From PZPK01 sp965230795 (GTDB taxonomy: Bacteria; Pseudomonadota; Gammaproteobacteria; Pseudomonadales; Oleiphilaceae), in assembly GCA_965230795.1 (NCBI GenBank), contig OZ246020.1, positions 1,798,001 to 1,862,000 on the forward strand: a DNA stretch of 64,000 nucleotides, given 5' to 3'. Below the pieces are notes generated by a model, which was given only the letters and a program-made list of their open reading frames with translations, made no database searches and was not told the origin of the DNA. Shown one piece after another: positions 17,442-25,581 of this stretch. Position 1 is the first letter of the stretch. Every line of letters starts with the position of its first letter. The translations under genes were made by a program, and so were the position numbers.

Positions 17442-18557
17442 ATGGAAGTATACGAAACCGAGTGCCTGGTAATCGGTGCGGGTGTCGTTGGCCTGGCGGT
17501 AGCGAGGCAACTGGCGATGCTAGGGAAAGATGTGCTGTTGGTGGAGCGCGAATCCGCGTTTGGTACGCAAACCTCATCCCGAAACAGCGAAGTAATTCAT
17601 GCGGGTATTTACTATCCCAGGGACAGTCTCAAGGCTCGGCTTTGCGTCCGGGGTAAACAGCTTCTTTATCAATATTGCCAAACTCGTCATGTTCCACATC
17701 GTCGTTGTGGAAAACTCATCGTCGCAACAAATGGCAATCAGCTTTCTGAACTGGAAGCTATTGCAGGTCGCGCGGGGCAGAATGGCGTTGTCGATCTAGA
17801 ATTTCTGGATAAGAAGACAACCATGAATACGGAACCCGCGCTCAATGCGGTGGGCGCTTTGTTTTCTCCCTCCACCGGGATCGTCGACAGTCATGCGTTC
17901 ATGCTGCAGTTGCTTGGAGATTTTGAAAGTGCTGGCGGCACGATTGTCTATCATTCGCCGGTTGAGTTGGTCGATAAGGTGGCGGAGCAGATGGTGTTTA
18001 GGCTGACGAATGAAGAAATGATTATTCGCTGCCGTCAATGCGTCAATGCGGCCGGTTTGCAAGCCGTTGAATTGATGCAGCACAGTCCGGTTTTTCCGGA
18101 TCATTCAGTTCCTCAATTCCATAGAGCCAAGGGGAATTATTTTGCTTACAGCGGTAGGGCACCGTTTAGCCACTTGATTTATCCCGTTCCCGAAGTTGGT
18201 GGGCTGGGAATTCACCTGACTCTAGATATGGGAGGCGGGGCTCGTTTTGGACCTGATGTGCAATGGCTGGATCCAGGTGAGGACATAGACTATACAGTGG
18301 AGCCAGAATTAAAGGATAAGTTCGCTCAGGCGATTAGCAGCTACTGGCCTGAAGTTGAACCGGATCGGTTGATTCCGGACTATTCAGGGGTGCGTCCCAA
18401 ACTTAGCGGTCGGGGGCAAGCGGCCGCTGACTTTGTTATTCAAGGCGTGGACTCTCATAGCATTGATGGTCTGATCAATCTTTTCGGGATCGAATCACCT
18501 GGCCTGACCGCCAGCCTTGCCTTGGCCGAGGAGGTTGCAGGACAGCTAAAAGGCTAG
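17442..18557 (+). CDS. FAD-dependent oxidoreductase, L-2-hydroxyglutarate dehydrogenase-like
   Basis: 371-residue DAO-family flavoprotein. The FAD-binding GAGVVGLAVARQLA is at about residues 13-26, followed by the SSRNSEVIHAGIYYP segment characteristic of the LhgO / L-2-hydroxyglutarate oxidase group, and the C-terminal GIESPGLTASLALAE flavin-contact motif. The likely reaction is oxidation of a 2-hydroxy acid with electrons passed to quinone. Whether the substrate is L-2-hydroxyglutarate cannot be shown here. The stop codon overlaps the comF stop on the opposite strand in the palindrome CTAG. Confidence 0.85.
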   Translation: MEVYETECLVIGAGVVGLAVARQLAMLGKDVLLVERESAFGTQTSSRNSEVIHAGIYYPRDSLKARLCVRGKQLLYQYCQTRHVPHRRCGKLIVATNGNQLSELEAIAGRAGQNGVVDLEFLDKKTTMNTEPALNAVGALFSPSTGIVDSHAFMLQLLGDFESAGGTIVYHSPVELVDKVAEQMVFRLTNEEMIIRCRQCVNAAGLQAVELMQHSPVFPDHSVPQFHRAKGNYFAYSGRAPFSHLIYPVPEVGGLGIHLTLDMGGGARFGPDVQWLDPGEDIDYTVEPELKDKFAQAISSYWPEVEPDRLIPDYSGVRPKLSGRGQAAADFVIQGVDSHSIDGLINLFGIESPGLTASLALAEEVAGQLKG

Positions 18558-19324
18558 TCAGCTTTGGGCGTACGGGCTATAGTCCAAACGTCAACTCGTC
18601 TCACTCCGTTTGATTTTAGCAACTTTGCCAAGTGCTCCACCGTCGCTCCGGTCGTCATGACATCGTCGACAAGCGCTACGTGGTCGGCTTCGAGTGGTTT
18701 GCTTATGGAAAACGCGCCCTTCAGGTTTCGCAATCGCTCTTCACGTTTTAATCCTACTTGAGAGCACGTGCTCTGTGTTTTAACGAGCGTTTTTCGGTTA
18801 TAGCTGATGCCAAATTCGGCACTGAGTCTGCGCGTGATCACCTCTGCATGATTGGCCCTGCGCAGGCGATATTTGCGTTTATCCATCGGAACCGGAATCA
18901 AAAGTACTGGCCAATCGTCATTTTGATAATGGTTTTCAATGGCTTCGAGGCTCAAATTAACCAGAGTGTTCGCAGTTGCCCAGCGTTGTTTGTATTTGAG
19001 CTCTTGAATGGCATTTCGTACTGGAAAGGTATAACGAAAGCAGGCAATGGCAGTATCGAAACTTGGATGGCGGCATTTGCATGAGAGACAAAAAAGTGAA
19101 TCGTTTGAATTGCTTATGGGCAGGGCGCAGGCGTAGCAGCATGTTTCAATGTAGGGAAGATCCCGTGAACAGGGTGAGCAAACACCTGCGGTTTCCCAGG
19201 TGGGAAGCCCGCAGAAATAGCATTGTCTCCGTGTCAGCGTTTGTCGGATCTCATGTGTAAGGTGTCTTGGTCTGTCAACCAAAAATCGAAAACAGGTTGA
19301 CAGGTATTTCCGCTGAATTATCAT
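18554..19324 (-). CDS. comF: ComF family phosphoribosyltransferase-like protein
   Basis: ComF/GntX-type protein linked to natural transformation and DNA-derived carbon use. The N-terminus carries a zinc-ribbon-like set of cysteine pairs (CYFCG, CSPC, CCYAC, CLSCKC), and the C-terminus a type I phosphoribosyltransferase motif VALVDDVMTTGAT. The open frame extends to 19363, but the ATG at 19324 has GGAG at the right distance, while the first ATG has its purine run almost touching the codon; I therefore use 19324 (256 residues). It is divergent from the biotin operon, as comF often is next to bioB in gammaproteobacteria. Confidence 0.9.
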   Translation of the reverse strand: MIIQRKYLSTCFRFLVDRPRHLTHEIRQTLTRRQCYFCGLPTWETAGVCSPCSRDLPYIETCCYACALPISNSNDSLFCLSCKCRHPSFDTAIACFRYTFPVRNAIQELKYKQRWATANTLVNLSLEAIENHYQNDDWPVLLIPVPMDKRKYRLRRANHAEVITRRLSAEFGISYNRKTLVKTQSTCSQVGLKREERLRNLKGAFSISKPLEADHVALVDDVMTTGATVEHLAKLLKSNGVRRVDVWTIARTPKAD

Positions 19325-19427
19325 ATCCGCTCCATGGATTCGCGCTTCAAGCCATAGATACATGCTCCCACGGAGCTGACAGTATCACCGCGAACATGGT
19401 CGCATTTGCCCAAATAGGAGTTCCAAG

Positions 19428-20507
19428 ATGAGTCAAACCGGTGCCCTTCGTCACGATTGGACCAAGCAGGAAGTTGAGAGCCTGTTTGCTTTACCCTTCA
19501 ACGATTTGCTGTTTCAGGCACAAAGTGTTCACCGTCAGAACTTCGATCCCAATCAGGTTCAGGTCAGCACGCTTTTATCGATAAAAACTGGCGCTTGTCC
19601 TGAAGACTGCAAATATTGCCCCCAAAGTGGTCACTACAATACCGGCCTGGAGAAAGAAAAACTGTTGCAGGTAGAAAAGGTGCTGGAAAAAGCCAAGCAG
19701 GCAAAGGCTCAGGGCAGCAGCCGTTTTTGCATGGGCGCAGCCTGGAAGCATCCCAGCGAGAAAGATTTGCCCTACGTCCTGGAAATGGTTAAGGGCGTTA
19801 AGGCCCTGGGATTGGAAACCTGTATGACCCTGGGAATGTTGACTGAAAACCAGGCTGACCAATTGGCGGAGGCTGGCCTGGATTACTATAACCATAACCT
19901 CGATACCTCGCCTGAATTTTACGACAAGATTATCACCACCAGGAGCTATCAGGATCGCCTCGAAACACTTCAGCACGTGCGTGATGCGGGCATGAAAATA
20001 TGCAGTGGCGGTATCTTGGGCATGGGAGAAAAAGCTTCTGACCGGATTGGCTTGCTAGTTCAGCTGGCCAATCTGCCGGTCCAACCTGAAAGCGTTCCTA
20101 TCAATATGCTGGTGAAGGTGAAAGGGACGCCGCTTGAGGATGTGGAGGACCTGGACCCAATCGAATTCATTCGCTGTATCGCGGTAGCTCGCATCATGAT
20201 GCCTAAAAGCCATGTCCGTCTGTCTGCCGGTCGGGAAAACATGAGTGATGAAATGCAGGCCTTGGCGTTCATGGCCGGTGCGAATTCAATTTTCTATGGT
20301 GAGTGTTTGCTGACGACGCCAAATCCGGAAGCTCACAAGGATATGCAGTTATTTCGCAGGCTTGGCTTACAACCAGAACAGCGTATTGAATCTTCTGATG
20401 CGGATCAGGAACAAAAGATCAACGCGGCTTTGGAAAAAGAGCAGAACAAGCAGTTTTTCTATGATGCAACTGACAAGCAGGCCGAAGCAGGGCGCTCACT
20501 AAACTGA
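19428..20507 (+). CDS. bioB: biotin synthase
   Basis: 359-residue radical-SAM enzyme converting dethiobiotin to biotin. The CPEDCKYC motif (CxxxCxxC) binding the 4Fe-4S cluster is at about residues 57-64. Conserved residues of the 2Fe-2S site include the CMGAAWK and CSGGILGMGE segments and the RLSAGRENM arginine. AGGAG stands 8 bases before the ATG. It is the first gene of a five-gene biotin cluster. I did not find the classic BirA operator palindrome in the short space to comF. Confidence 0.98.
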   Translation: MSQTGALRHDWTKQEVESLFALPFNDLLFQAQSVHRQNFDPNQVQVSTLLSIKTGACPEDCKYCPQSGHYNTGLEKEKLLQVEKVLEKAKQAKAQGSSRFCMGAAWKHPSEKDLPYVLEMVKGVKALGLETCMTLGMLTENQADQLAEAGLDYYNHNLDTSPEFYDKIITTRSYQDRLETLQHVRDAGMKICSGGILGMGEKASDRIGLLVQLANLPVQPESVPINMLVKVKGTPLEDVEDLDPIEFIRCIAVARIMMPKSHVRLSAGRENMSDEMQALAFMAGANSIFYGECLLTTPNPEAHKDMQLFRRLGLQPEQRIESSDADQEQKINAALEKEQNKQFFYDATDKQAEAGRSLN

Positions 20508-20514
20508 TTGTTGA

Positions 20515-21711
20515 ATGCGTTCCATGAAACCCTATGAATCCCGATGGCGGCAGGTACTTGAATCCCGTCAGCAGCAGGGTTTGATTCGTCAGCGCCCGAC
20601 GCTGAGTTCATCTCAGGGTGTTTTAGTGGGTGTCGAGGGGAAGGAATTCCTGTCTTTTTGCAGCAATGACTATTTGGGATTGGCCGATCATCCAGCCATA
20701 GCGCTTGCAGCGAAAGAGGCGATCAAACGCTATGGTGTGGGCAGTGGTGCTTCACATCTGGTAATTGGACATCATCAGGAGCATGAGGAACTTGAGCGAG
20801 AACTCGCTGCGTTTACCAAGCGTCAGCGGGCGCTGGTTTTTAGCTCCGGTTATATGGCGAACATGGCCGTTATCACCGCTCTGGCCTCGAAACAGTCGAT
20901 AGTTTTACAGGACCGATTAAACCATGCCTCATTGATCGATGGGGGGCTTCTGAGCGGCGCTCGTTTCCAGCGGTATCTGCACAACGATCCACAAAGTCTG
21001 AATCAGTATTTGCAGCGATTTGCTGATCGCAGTGAAAAACTGGTGATTACTGATGGTGTATTCAGCATGGATGGAGATGTTGCACCACTGACAGAGATTG
21101 CACGAGTGTGTGATCGGTATGAAGCGATACTCATTGTTGATGACGCCCATGGTTTGGGTGTGTTGGGTAATCGCGGTGCCGGAACACTGGATGCCTTGAA
21201 TCTGAACGAAGATGAAGTGCCCGTGTTGATTGGTACATTTGGCAAGGCCTTCGGAACTGCTGGTGCGTTTGTAGCCGGATCTGAGGCCCTGATTGAACTG
21301 CTTATTCAGACCGCCAGGCCCTATATCTACACGACCGCGCAACCGCCGGCAATTGCCGCTGCAACACGCGCCAGTCTCAAGATTGTTGGCGAAGCTGATG
21401 ATCTAAGGGAAAGGCTGTTTTCCCGCATTGAACAATTCAGGCAGGGTGCTGAAAACATAGGCCTCTCGCTGCTTCCTTCTCGCACTGCTATTCAACCTGT
21501 GCTGGTGGGTGATACTTCCAGGCTGATACGCATCGCGGCAGCGTTGAAAGCCAAAGGTATACTGGTTGGTGCTATCCGGCCTCCAACCATTCCCAAAAAC
21601 ACGGATCGCCTGCGTATTACGCTTTCAGCTTCGCATACCCCGGATCAGGTTAATTATCTACTTGAGGCCTTGGAGGATTCGGTACGGCATGGATTGCTGG
21701 AGCGACAATGA
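20515..21711 (+). CDS. bioF: 8-amino-7-oxononanoate synthase
   Basis: 398-residue PLP enzyme joining pimeloyl-ACP (or -CoA) and alanine. FCSNDYLGLADHP near the N-terminus, the VDDAHGLGVLG aspartate/histidine strand and the PLP lysine in GTFGKAFGTAGAF are all present. It starts 8 bases after the bioB stop, and its stop overlaps the bioH start (ATGA), so translation is coupled. Confidence 0.97.
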   Translation: MRSMKPYESRWRQVLESRQQQGLIRQRPTLSSSQGVLVGVEGKEFLSFCSNDYLGLADHPAIALAAKEAIKRYGVGSGASHLVIGHHQEHEELERELAAFTKRQRALVFSSGYMANMAVITALASKQSIVLQDRLNHASLIDGGLLSGARFQRYLHNDPQSLNQYLQRFADRSEKLVITDGVFSMDGDVAPLTEIARVCDRYEAILIVDDAHGLGVLGNRGAGTLDALNLNEDEVPVLIGTFGKAFGTAGAFVAGSEALIELLIQTARPYIYTTAQPPAIAAATRASLKIVGEADDLRERLFSRIEQFRQGAENIGLSLLPSRTAIQPVLVGDTSRLIRIAAALKAKGILVGAIRPPTIPKNTDRLRITLSASHTPDQVNYLLEALEDSVRHGLLERQ

Positions 21712-22436
21712 ACGTGCTTCTGATCAACGGCTGGTCAGCACCTGCTAGCTACTGGACGGGCTTGGCGGACGGATGTGAGGTGATTGATTGCTGTGAAATC
21801 GTCAATCTGAACAGTCAGTTGAGCCGTAAAGAATGGCTTAACGAGATAGAGCGTAAGATTCGAGTACCAACTGTGCTTCTCGGTTGGTCCTTGGGCGGTA
21901 TGCTGGCCTTGGAGCTGGCGAGTCGAAAGAATGCGAACGTTCTAGGGGTGGGCGTCATGCAATCCAATCTGCGATTTGTAAGGGACGTGCAGTGGCCATG
22001 CGCAATGGATGCTGATGTTTTTGATCAGTTTTTTTCCTATGTTGCGTCCTCAGAGCCGGGCCAAGTATACCGCCGCTTTGCGCATATGATGTTGCAGGGT
22101 GATCGGCACAAGCGTCAGGATCTTCGAGCCTTGTCTACAAAGGAAGACAGCGATCTTTGGTTTGAACAAGCGGTCTTGGTGCAGTCCTTACAATTGCTTG
22201 CCGACATGGATGTGACGCGAATGCTGGATCAGATTGAGGTACCTATTCATCTTGTTTTTGGGTCCTGTGACCAGTTGGTCCCGGTTGAGGCGGCGAAAGC
22301 TGTATGTGAAGTGAGTGATGGCGTGGTCGTGGATGTTATCGACGGCATGGCGCATGTTCCATTTTTATCACATTGGGAGCAGGTTAAGTGTTCGCTGGTC
22401 AACTTTATTGGGAGGGTCAGTGCAGGATTCCATTAG
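21708..22436 (+). CDS. bioH: pimeloyl-ACP methyl ester esterase BioH
   Basis: 242-residue alpha/beta hydrolase. The nucleophile elbow is GWSLGG at about residues 63-68, the same as in E. coli BioH; the acid is probably the aspartate in FGSCDQLVP and the histidine is in GMAHVPFLSH. It removes the methyl group added by BioC once the pimeloyl chain is complete. Sequence divergence leaves open a BioG/BioV-type replacement, but the GWSLGG motif and position between bioF and bioC favour BioH. The gene overlaps bioF by 4 and bioC by 17 bases. Confidence 0.88.
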   Translation: MNVLLINGWSAPASYWTGLADGCEVIDCCEIVNLNSQLSRKEWLNEIERKIRVPTVLLGWSLGGMLALELASRKNANVLGVGVMQSNLRFVRDVQWPCAMDADVFDQFFSYVASSEPGQVYRRFAHMMLQGDRHKRQDLRALSTKEDSDLWFEQAVLVQSLQLLADMDVTRMLDQIEVPIHLVFGSCDQLVPVEAAKAVCEVSDGVVVDVIDGMAHVPFLSHWEQVKCSLVNFIGRVSAGFH

Positions 22437-23211
22437 CAAAACGGCCATCGCAAGATCTTTCGGGCATGCCGCAGAAAGTTATGATTCCTCTGCGCACTTC
22501 CAGCAAAGGGTTGGCGCCCGTCTGCTTGACTATCTGCCGGTTACGCGGGGAAATATTGTCGATCTTGGCTGTGGCACTGGTTTCTTTCTGCCTCAGATCA
22601 GGTACAGGAATCCACACGCCACCTTGATCGCAGCGGACCTTTCCGAAGAAATGATCCGATATGGACAGCAGCACCATGGCAAAGATGCCGATTTTTGGTG
22701 TGTGGGTGATGCGGATCAACTGCCCTTGGCCTCAAATAGCATCAATGTGATTTTCAGCAGCCTGGCATTGCAGTGGTGTTTCCACCTAGACTCTTTGTTC
22801 AGGGAATTGAATCGGGTTCTGGCACCAGGAGGTTGTTGCGTCTTTTCGACTCTGTTGGATGGCACCTTGTTCGAGTTGAAGAAATCGTGGCAGAAAGTTG
22901 ATAAAAAACAGCATGTTAATGAGTTCTTTACGGCATTGGATTATCGCAGCGCTATCGAGCGCAACGGCTTATTAATAGAAAGCTTTATTGACGAAAGTGA
23001 TGTGCAGCAATACAAGGAGTTGAAGTTTCTGACGCGAGAACTCAAAGGCATCGGAGCGCATAATTTAACTGACAAACGCCCGCGCAATCTAACTGGAAAG
23101 AGTCGTTTGCTTAAATTGATTGATGCTTATGAGCGTTTTCGCAATAGCGAAGGCTTGTTGCCCGCCACCTATCGGGTGGCCTATATCGTGATTAAAAGAC
23201 CGGAGAACTAG
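22420..23211 (+). CDS. bioC: malonyl-ACP O-methyltransferase BioC
   Basis: SAM-dependent methyltransferase that starts pimelate-moiety synthesis by methylating malonyl-ACP. The motif IVDLGCGTGFFLPQI and the family beginning IARSFGHAAESYDSSAHFQQ are clear. The frame is open upstream inside bioH, but the GTG at 22420, preceded by GGAGGG, gives the typical N-terminus and a 263-residue protein. It overlaps the end of bioH by 17 bases. Confidence 0.94.
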   Translation: MQDSISKTAIARSFGHAAESYDSSAHFQQRVGARLLDYLPVTRGNIVDLGCGTGFFLPQIRYRNPHATLIAADLSEEMIRYGQQHHGKDADFWCVGDADQLPLASNSINVIFSSLALQWCFHLDSLFRELNRVLAPGGCCVFSTLLDGTLFELKKSWQKVDKKQHVNEFFTALDYRSAIERNGLLIESFIDESDVQQYKELKFLTRELKGIGAHNLTDKRPRNLTGKSRLLKLIDAYERFRNSEGLLPATYRVAYIVIKRPEN

Positions 23212-23212
23212 T

Positions 23213-23899
23213 GTGGCAAATTCTTTTTTTATAAGTGGCACAGACACGGGTGTTGGGAAAACATATGCCAGTTGTGCCTTATTGCAAGCAGCTGAGAGCC
23301 GGGGTCTCTCCACAATGGGATTAAAGCCGGTCGCAGCAGGTTGCGAGTTGATCGATGGAAAAGTGCAGAACTCTGATGCGCGTCAGTTGCTAAAATATAT
23401 GAGCATTGCGCTGCAATATGAGCAGGTTAATCCCATCGCATTGAAAGCAGCCACTTCGCCTCATATTGCGGCGGCACTAGAAGGAAGAAATGTTTCATCA
23501 TCGCGTATTGTTGGGTTTTGTCGGGGGGCTCTGATGCAAAAGCCTGACTTTGCCGTTATTGAAGGGGCAGGTGGTTGGTATGTTCCCATCAATTCCCGAG
23601 AAACGCTTGCAGATGTTGCTCGCGAGTTAGATTCGCCGGTGATTCTCGTTGTAGCTTTGCGTTTAGGTTGTTTGAATCATGCAATATTGAGTGCGAAAGC
23701 GATTCAGCAAAGTGGATTGAAGCTTGCGGGATGGATCGGTAATCAAGTTCAGAGCGTAAAAATGGATTACGAGGCAGAGTACATCGATTCACTCCAGGCG
23801 GCTATTCCTGCCCCCTGTTTGGGTATTCTGCCTTATAATGAAACTGGTGACCCTCAGTCCGCTCAAAGCCATTTGAATCTGGACTGTTTATTCTTGTAA
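23213..23899 (+). CDS. bioD: dethiobiotin synthetase
   Basis: 228-residue ATP-dependent carboxylase forming the ureido ring of dethiobiotin. The P-loop GTDTGVGKT is at residues 9-17, LKPVAAGC carries the substrate lysine, and the IEGAGGWYVPI loop follows. It starts with GTG one base after the bioC stop. bioA is not in the window and must be elsewhere or replaced, since the cluster is B-F-H-C-D only. Confidence 0.97.
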   Translation: MANSFFISGTDTGVGKTYASCALLQAAESRGLSTMGLKPVAAGCELIDGKVQNSDARQLLKYMSIALQYEQVNPIALKAATSPHIAAALEGRNVSSSRIVGFCRGALMQKPDFAVIEGAGGWYVPINSRETLADVARELDSPVILVVALRLGCLNHAILSAKAIQQSGLKLAGWIGNQVQSVKMDYEAEYIDSLQAAIPAPCLGILPYNETGDPQSAQSHLNLDCLFL

Positions 23900-23994
23900 A
23901 CACTTGTTGGTTTGGTTGAAAAATAACCAGAAATTTGCTTAAATTGAACATGTAAAAGTGCGCTAATGCACAGAGAATTTGCAAGGCTATCCTA

Positions 23995-24237
23995 ATGAAC
24001 GTCAACTCCGTATTACAGACCGGTGTCCAAGGCATACAGCAGGGCACACAAGGAATCGAAAAGGCCGCCAGTGAAATTGTTCGCGCTGGAACAGTCGATG
24101 GCCCTGCTGGTTCCAACAGTGACGTGGTAGAGCCTATTGTTGATCTCAAGCTTTATGAAAGGTCTATTGAAGCGTCTGCGCAAGTGGTAAAAACTGCAGA
24201 TGAAGTGCTTGGTACTCTTTTGGATACACTCGCCTAG
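23995..24237 (+). CDS. small protein resembling the C-terminal end of flagellar rod/hook proteins
   Basis: 80 residues. The last third, LKLYERSIEASAQVVKTADEVLGTLLDTLA, is split here for reading: the pattern YERSIEASAQVVKTADE plus LGTLLD is strikingly like the C-terminal helix of FlgC, FlgE and FlgG. The first part is a Gly/Gln helix followed by a flexible linker. It lacks the N-terminal rod helix. It could be a free-standing axial-protein C-terminal domain or a decayed basal-body gene; no other flagellar genes are adjacent. Start ATG with CAAGG 10 bases upstream. Confidence 0.65.
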   Translation: MNVNSVLQTGVQGIQQGTQGIEKAASEIVRAGTVDGPAGSNSDVVEPIVDLKLYERSIEASAQVVKTADEVLGTLLDTLA

Positions 24238-24344
24238 AGAATTTTGGTTACTCTCATAGTAAACGCATAGTGAAAGTAACCAGCTGAAAAAGGCGTATCC
24301 CTTTGCTTCCTCAGTGATTTATCAATGAACAAGGGTGGCGACGG

Positions 24345-25190
24345 ATGCAAATGATTTCCTCCTATAATATATCGCTACCTGCCGGCACTTTCCCCAACAG
24401 CAATTCTAAGTCAGTTGTAACATCATCTTTTTCTCAGTCGACCGATGCTTCGCTCCAACCCTCTTTGCGAACGGGTAGTGCAACAAGCATTCCTGGCGTA
24501 GGTTTCTCCAGCGTTGTTAGTGAGTCGACGGCGGTCGCTGCCCCTGAACCCCGCGTTGCGCAGTCATCCTCCCCTAGAAACCAGGATAATCAAATATCTG
24601 TTTCGAATCAGGAACCTGAGGCTCTGGTACCGCCCAATCAAGATGAGGACGACTCCTTTATTAATGCCCGCGAGGATTCGAACAGAGAGGTCGAAAGAGG
24701 CTCAGATCCACGGTCAGGATTAAATGATCGCGAGATTCAGGTTGTCGAAGAGTTGAAGTTGCGTGATCAGGAGGTTCGGGCCCACGAACGTGCTCATCAG
24801 GCAGTTGGTGGGCAGTATACCGGGGATGTTGCCTTTAGTTTTCAAACAGGACCCGATGGCAAGCGCTATGCGGTAGGGGGAGAAGTACCAATTGATGTTA
24901 GTCCGATTCCCGGTAATCCTCAGGCGACAATAGACAAAATGAGGGTGGTGAAATCGGCTGCATTGGCTCCCGCGGATCCCTCACCTCAGGATCGAAATGT
25001 CGCGGCTACGGCTACGCGCTTGTTACTCGAAGCGCAGATTGAATTGGCGGCTGAGAGAAGGGACTCAAGCACTGCTTCGGGGCCAAGTTTTGATTTTTCT
25101 CAACTCGTTTCCAAGAGCTACGAGGAAATTATTGGTTTGGACAATGAAAGTAGTCGAACGTTTACAGAGCAAGTAGATGAAAGGGTGTAA
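24345..25190 (+). CDS. putative metalloprotease, SprA-related (CJM1_0395 family)
   Basis: 281 residues. The first 110 are low complexity (Ser, Pro, Asn), then a conserved core from about residue 125. The core has HERAH at about 147-151 (an HExxH-like zinc site as HExAH with Arg inside), GGQYTGDVAFSFQTGPDGKRYAVGG beginning a few residues later, and ADPSPQDRNVAATATRL. These match the SprA-related/CJM1_0395 putative metalloprotease family. The substrate is unknown. Residues around the motif are intact. It follows the flagellar-like small gene by 107 bases on the same strand; a GGTTACT/AGTAACC inverted repeat lies between them. Confidence 0.8.
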   Translation: MQMISSYNISLPAGTFPNSNSKSVVTSSFSQSTDASLQPSLRTGSATSIPGVGFSSVVSESTAVAAPEPRVAQSSSPRNQDNQISVSNQEPEALVPPNQDEDDSFINAREDSNREVERGSDPRSGLNDREIQVVEELKLRDQEVRAHERAHQAVGGQYTGDVAFSFQTGPDGKRYAVGGEVPIDVSPIPGNPQATIDKMRVVKSAALAPADPSPQDRNVAATATRLLLEAQIELAAERRDSSTASGPSFDFSQLVSKSYEEIIGLDNESSRTFTEQVDERV

Positions 25191-25581
25191 GTATTGAGTC
25201 TAACCCTGATCGCTCATGACGCTTACATTGCAGATCCTGGCTCGCCTGGCCGAACAAGCGGGGCAATCGCAGTCTAATCTGCAAGCATCAAAATCTCTGC
25301 TAAGCTTCTCATCTTTACTCGGAATTCCGGGAAATGTTGTCGGTAGCATTATTCGCGGCAAACTCCAGCACCAATGTTGTCAATTGTTATTTTGCCGTCT
25401 CAAATCTTGACAATTTGTTGAAGCAAACGTATGTTTCAAACACTTGTTTGATATTTCCTGAGTATTTACTCAACTCGTTCCATATTTCCTCGAACAATGC
25501 TGTTTCTGGGCGGAACGATGGTCAAACTCAAAGTATATCGAGCCGCGTAAGCGCGTTTTTAATTTAATTGAGGTTACAGCT
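25191..25581 (+). other. leader region of the acyl-CoA dehydrogenase gene
   Basis: 391 bases with no credible gene; a 64-codon frame at 25216-25410 has no ribosome site or family resemblance. The region holds the promoter and PsrA-like operators at 25407-25450 and a roughly 130-base untranslated leader to the ATG at 25582. Confidence 0.6.
25407..25450 (+). promoter_or_regulatory. promoter with two overlapping PsrA-like operators
   Basis: A -35 box TTGACA at 25407-25412 and a -10-like TATGTT at 25430-25435 are 17 bases apart. Over the -10 lie two palindromes of the form CAAAC-N4-GTTTS: CAAACGTATGTTTC (25424-25437) and CAAACACTTGTTTG (25437-25450), sharing one C. This fits the published PsrA consensus (G/C)AAAC-N(2-4)-GTTT(G/C) for fatty-acid-responsive repression in Pseudomonas and relatives. 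The position over the -10 predicts repression relieved by long-chain acyl ligands. Confidence 0.75.

Noticed and set aside
19364..19427. BirA operator before bioB
   Set aside because: The TTGTAAACC/GGTTTACAA palindrome was not seen; regulation of the biotin operon is left open.
25216..25567. Two short frames upstream of the acyl-CoA dehydrogenase
   Set aside because: They cross the promoter and operators and lack ribosome sites.
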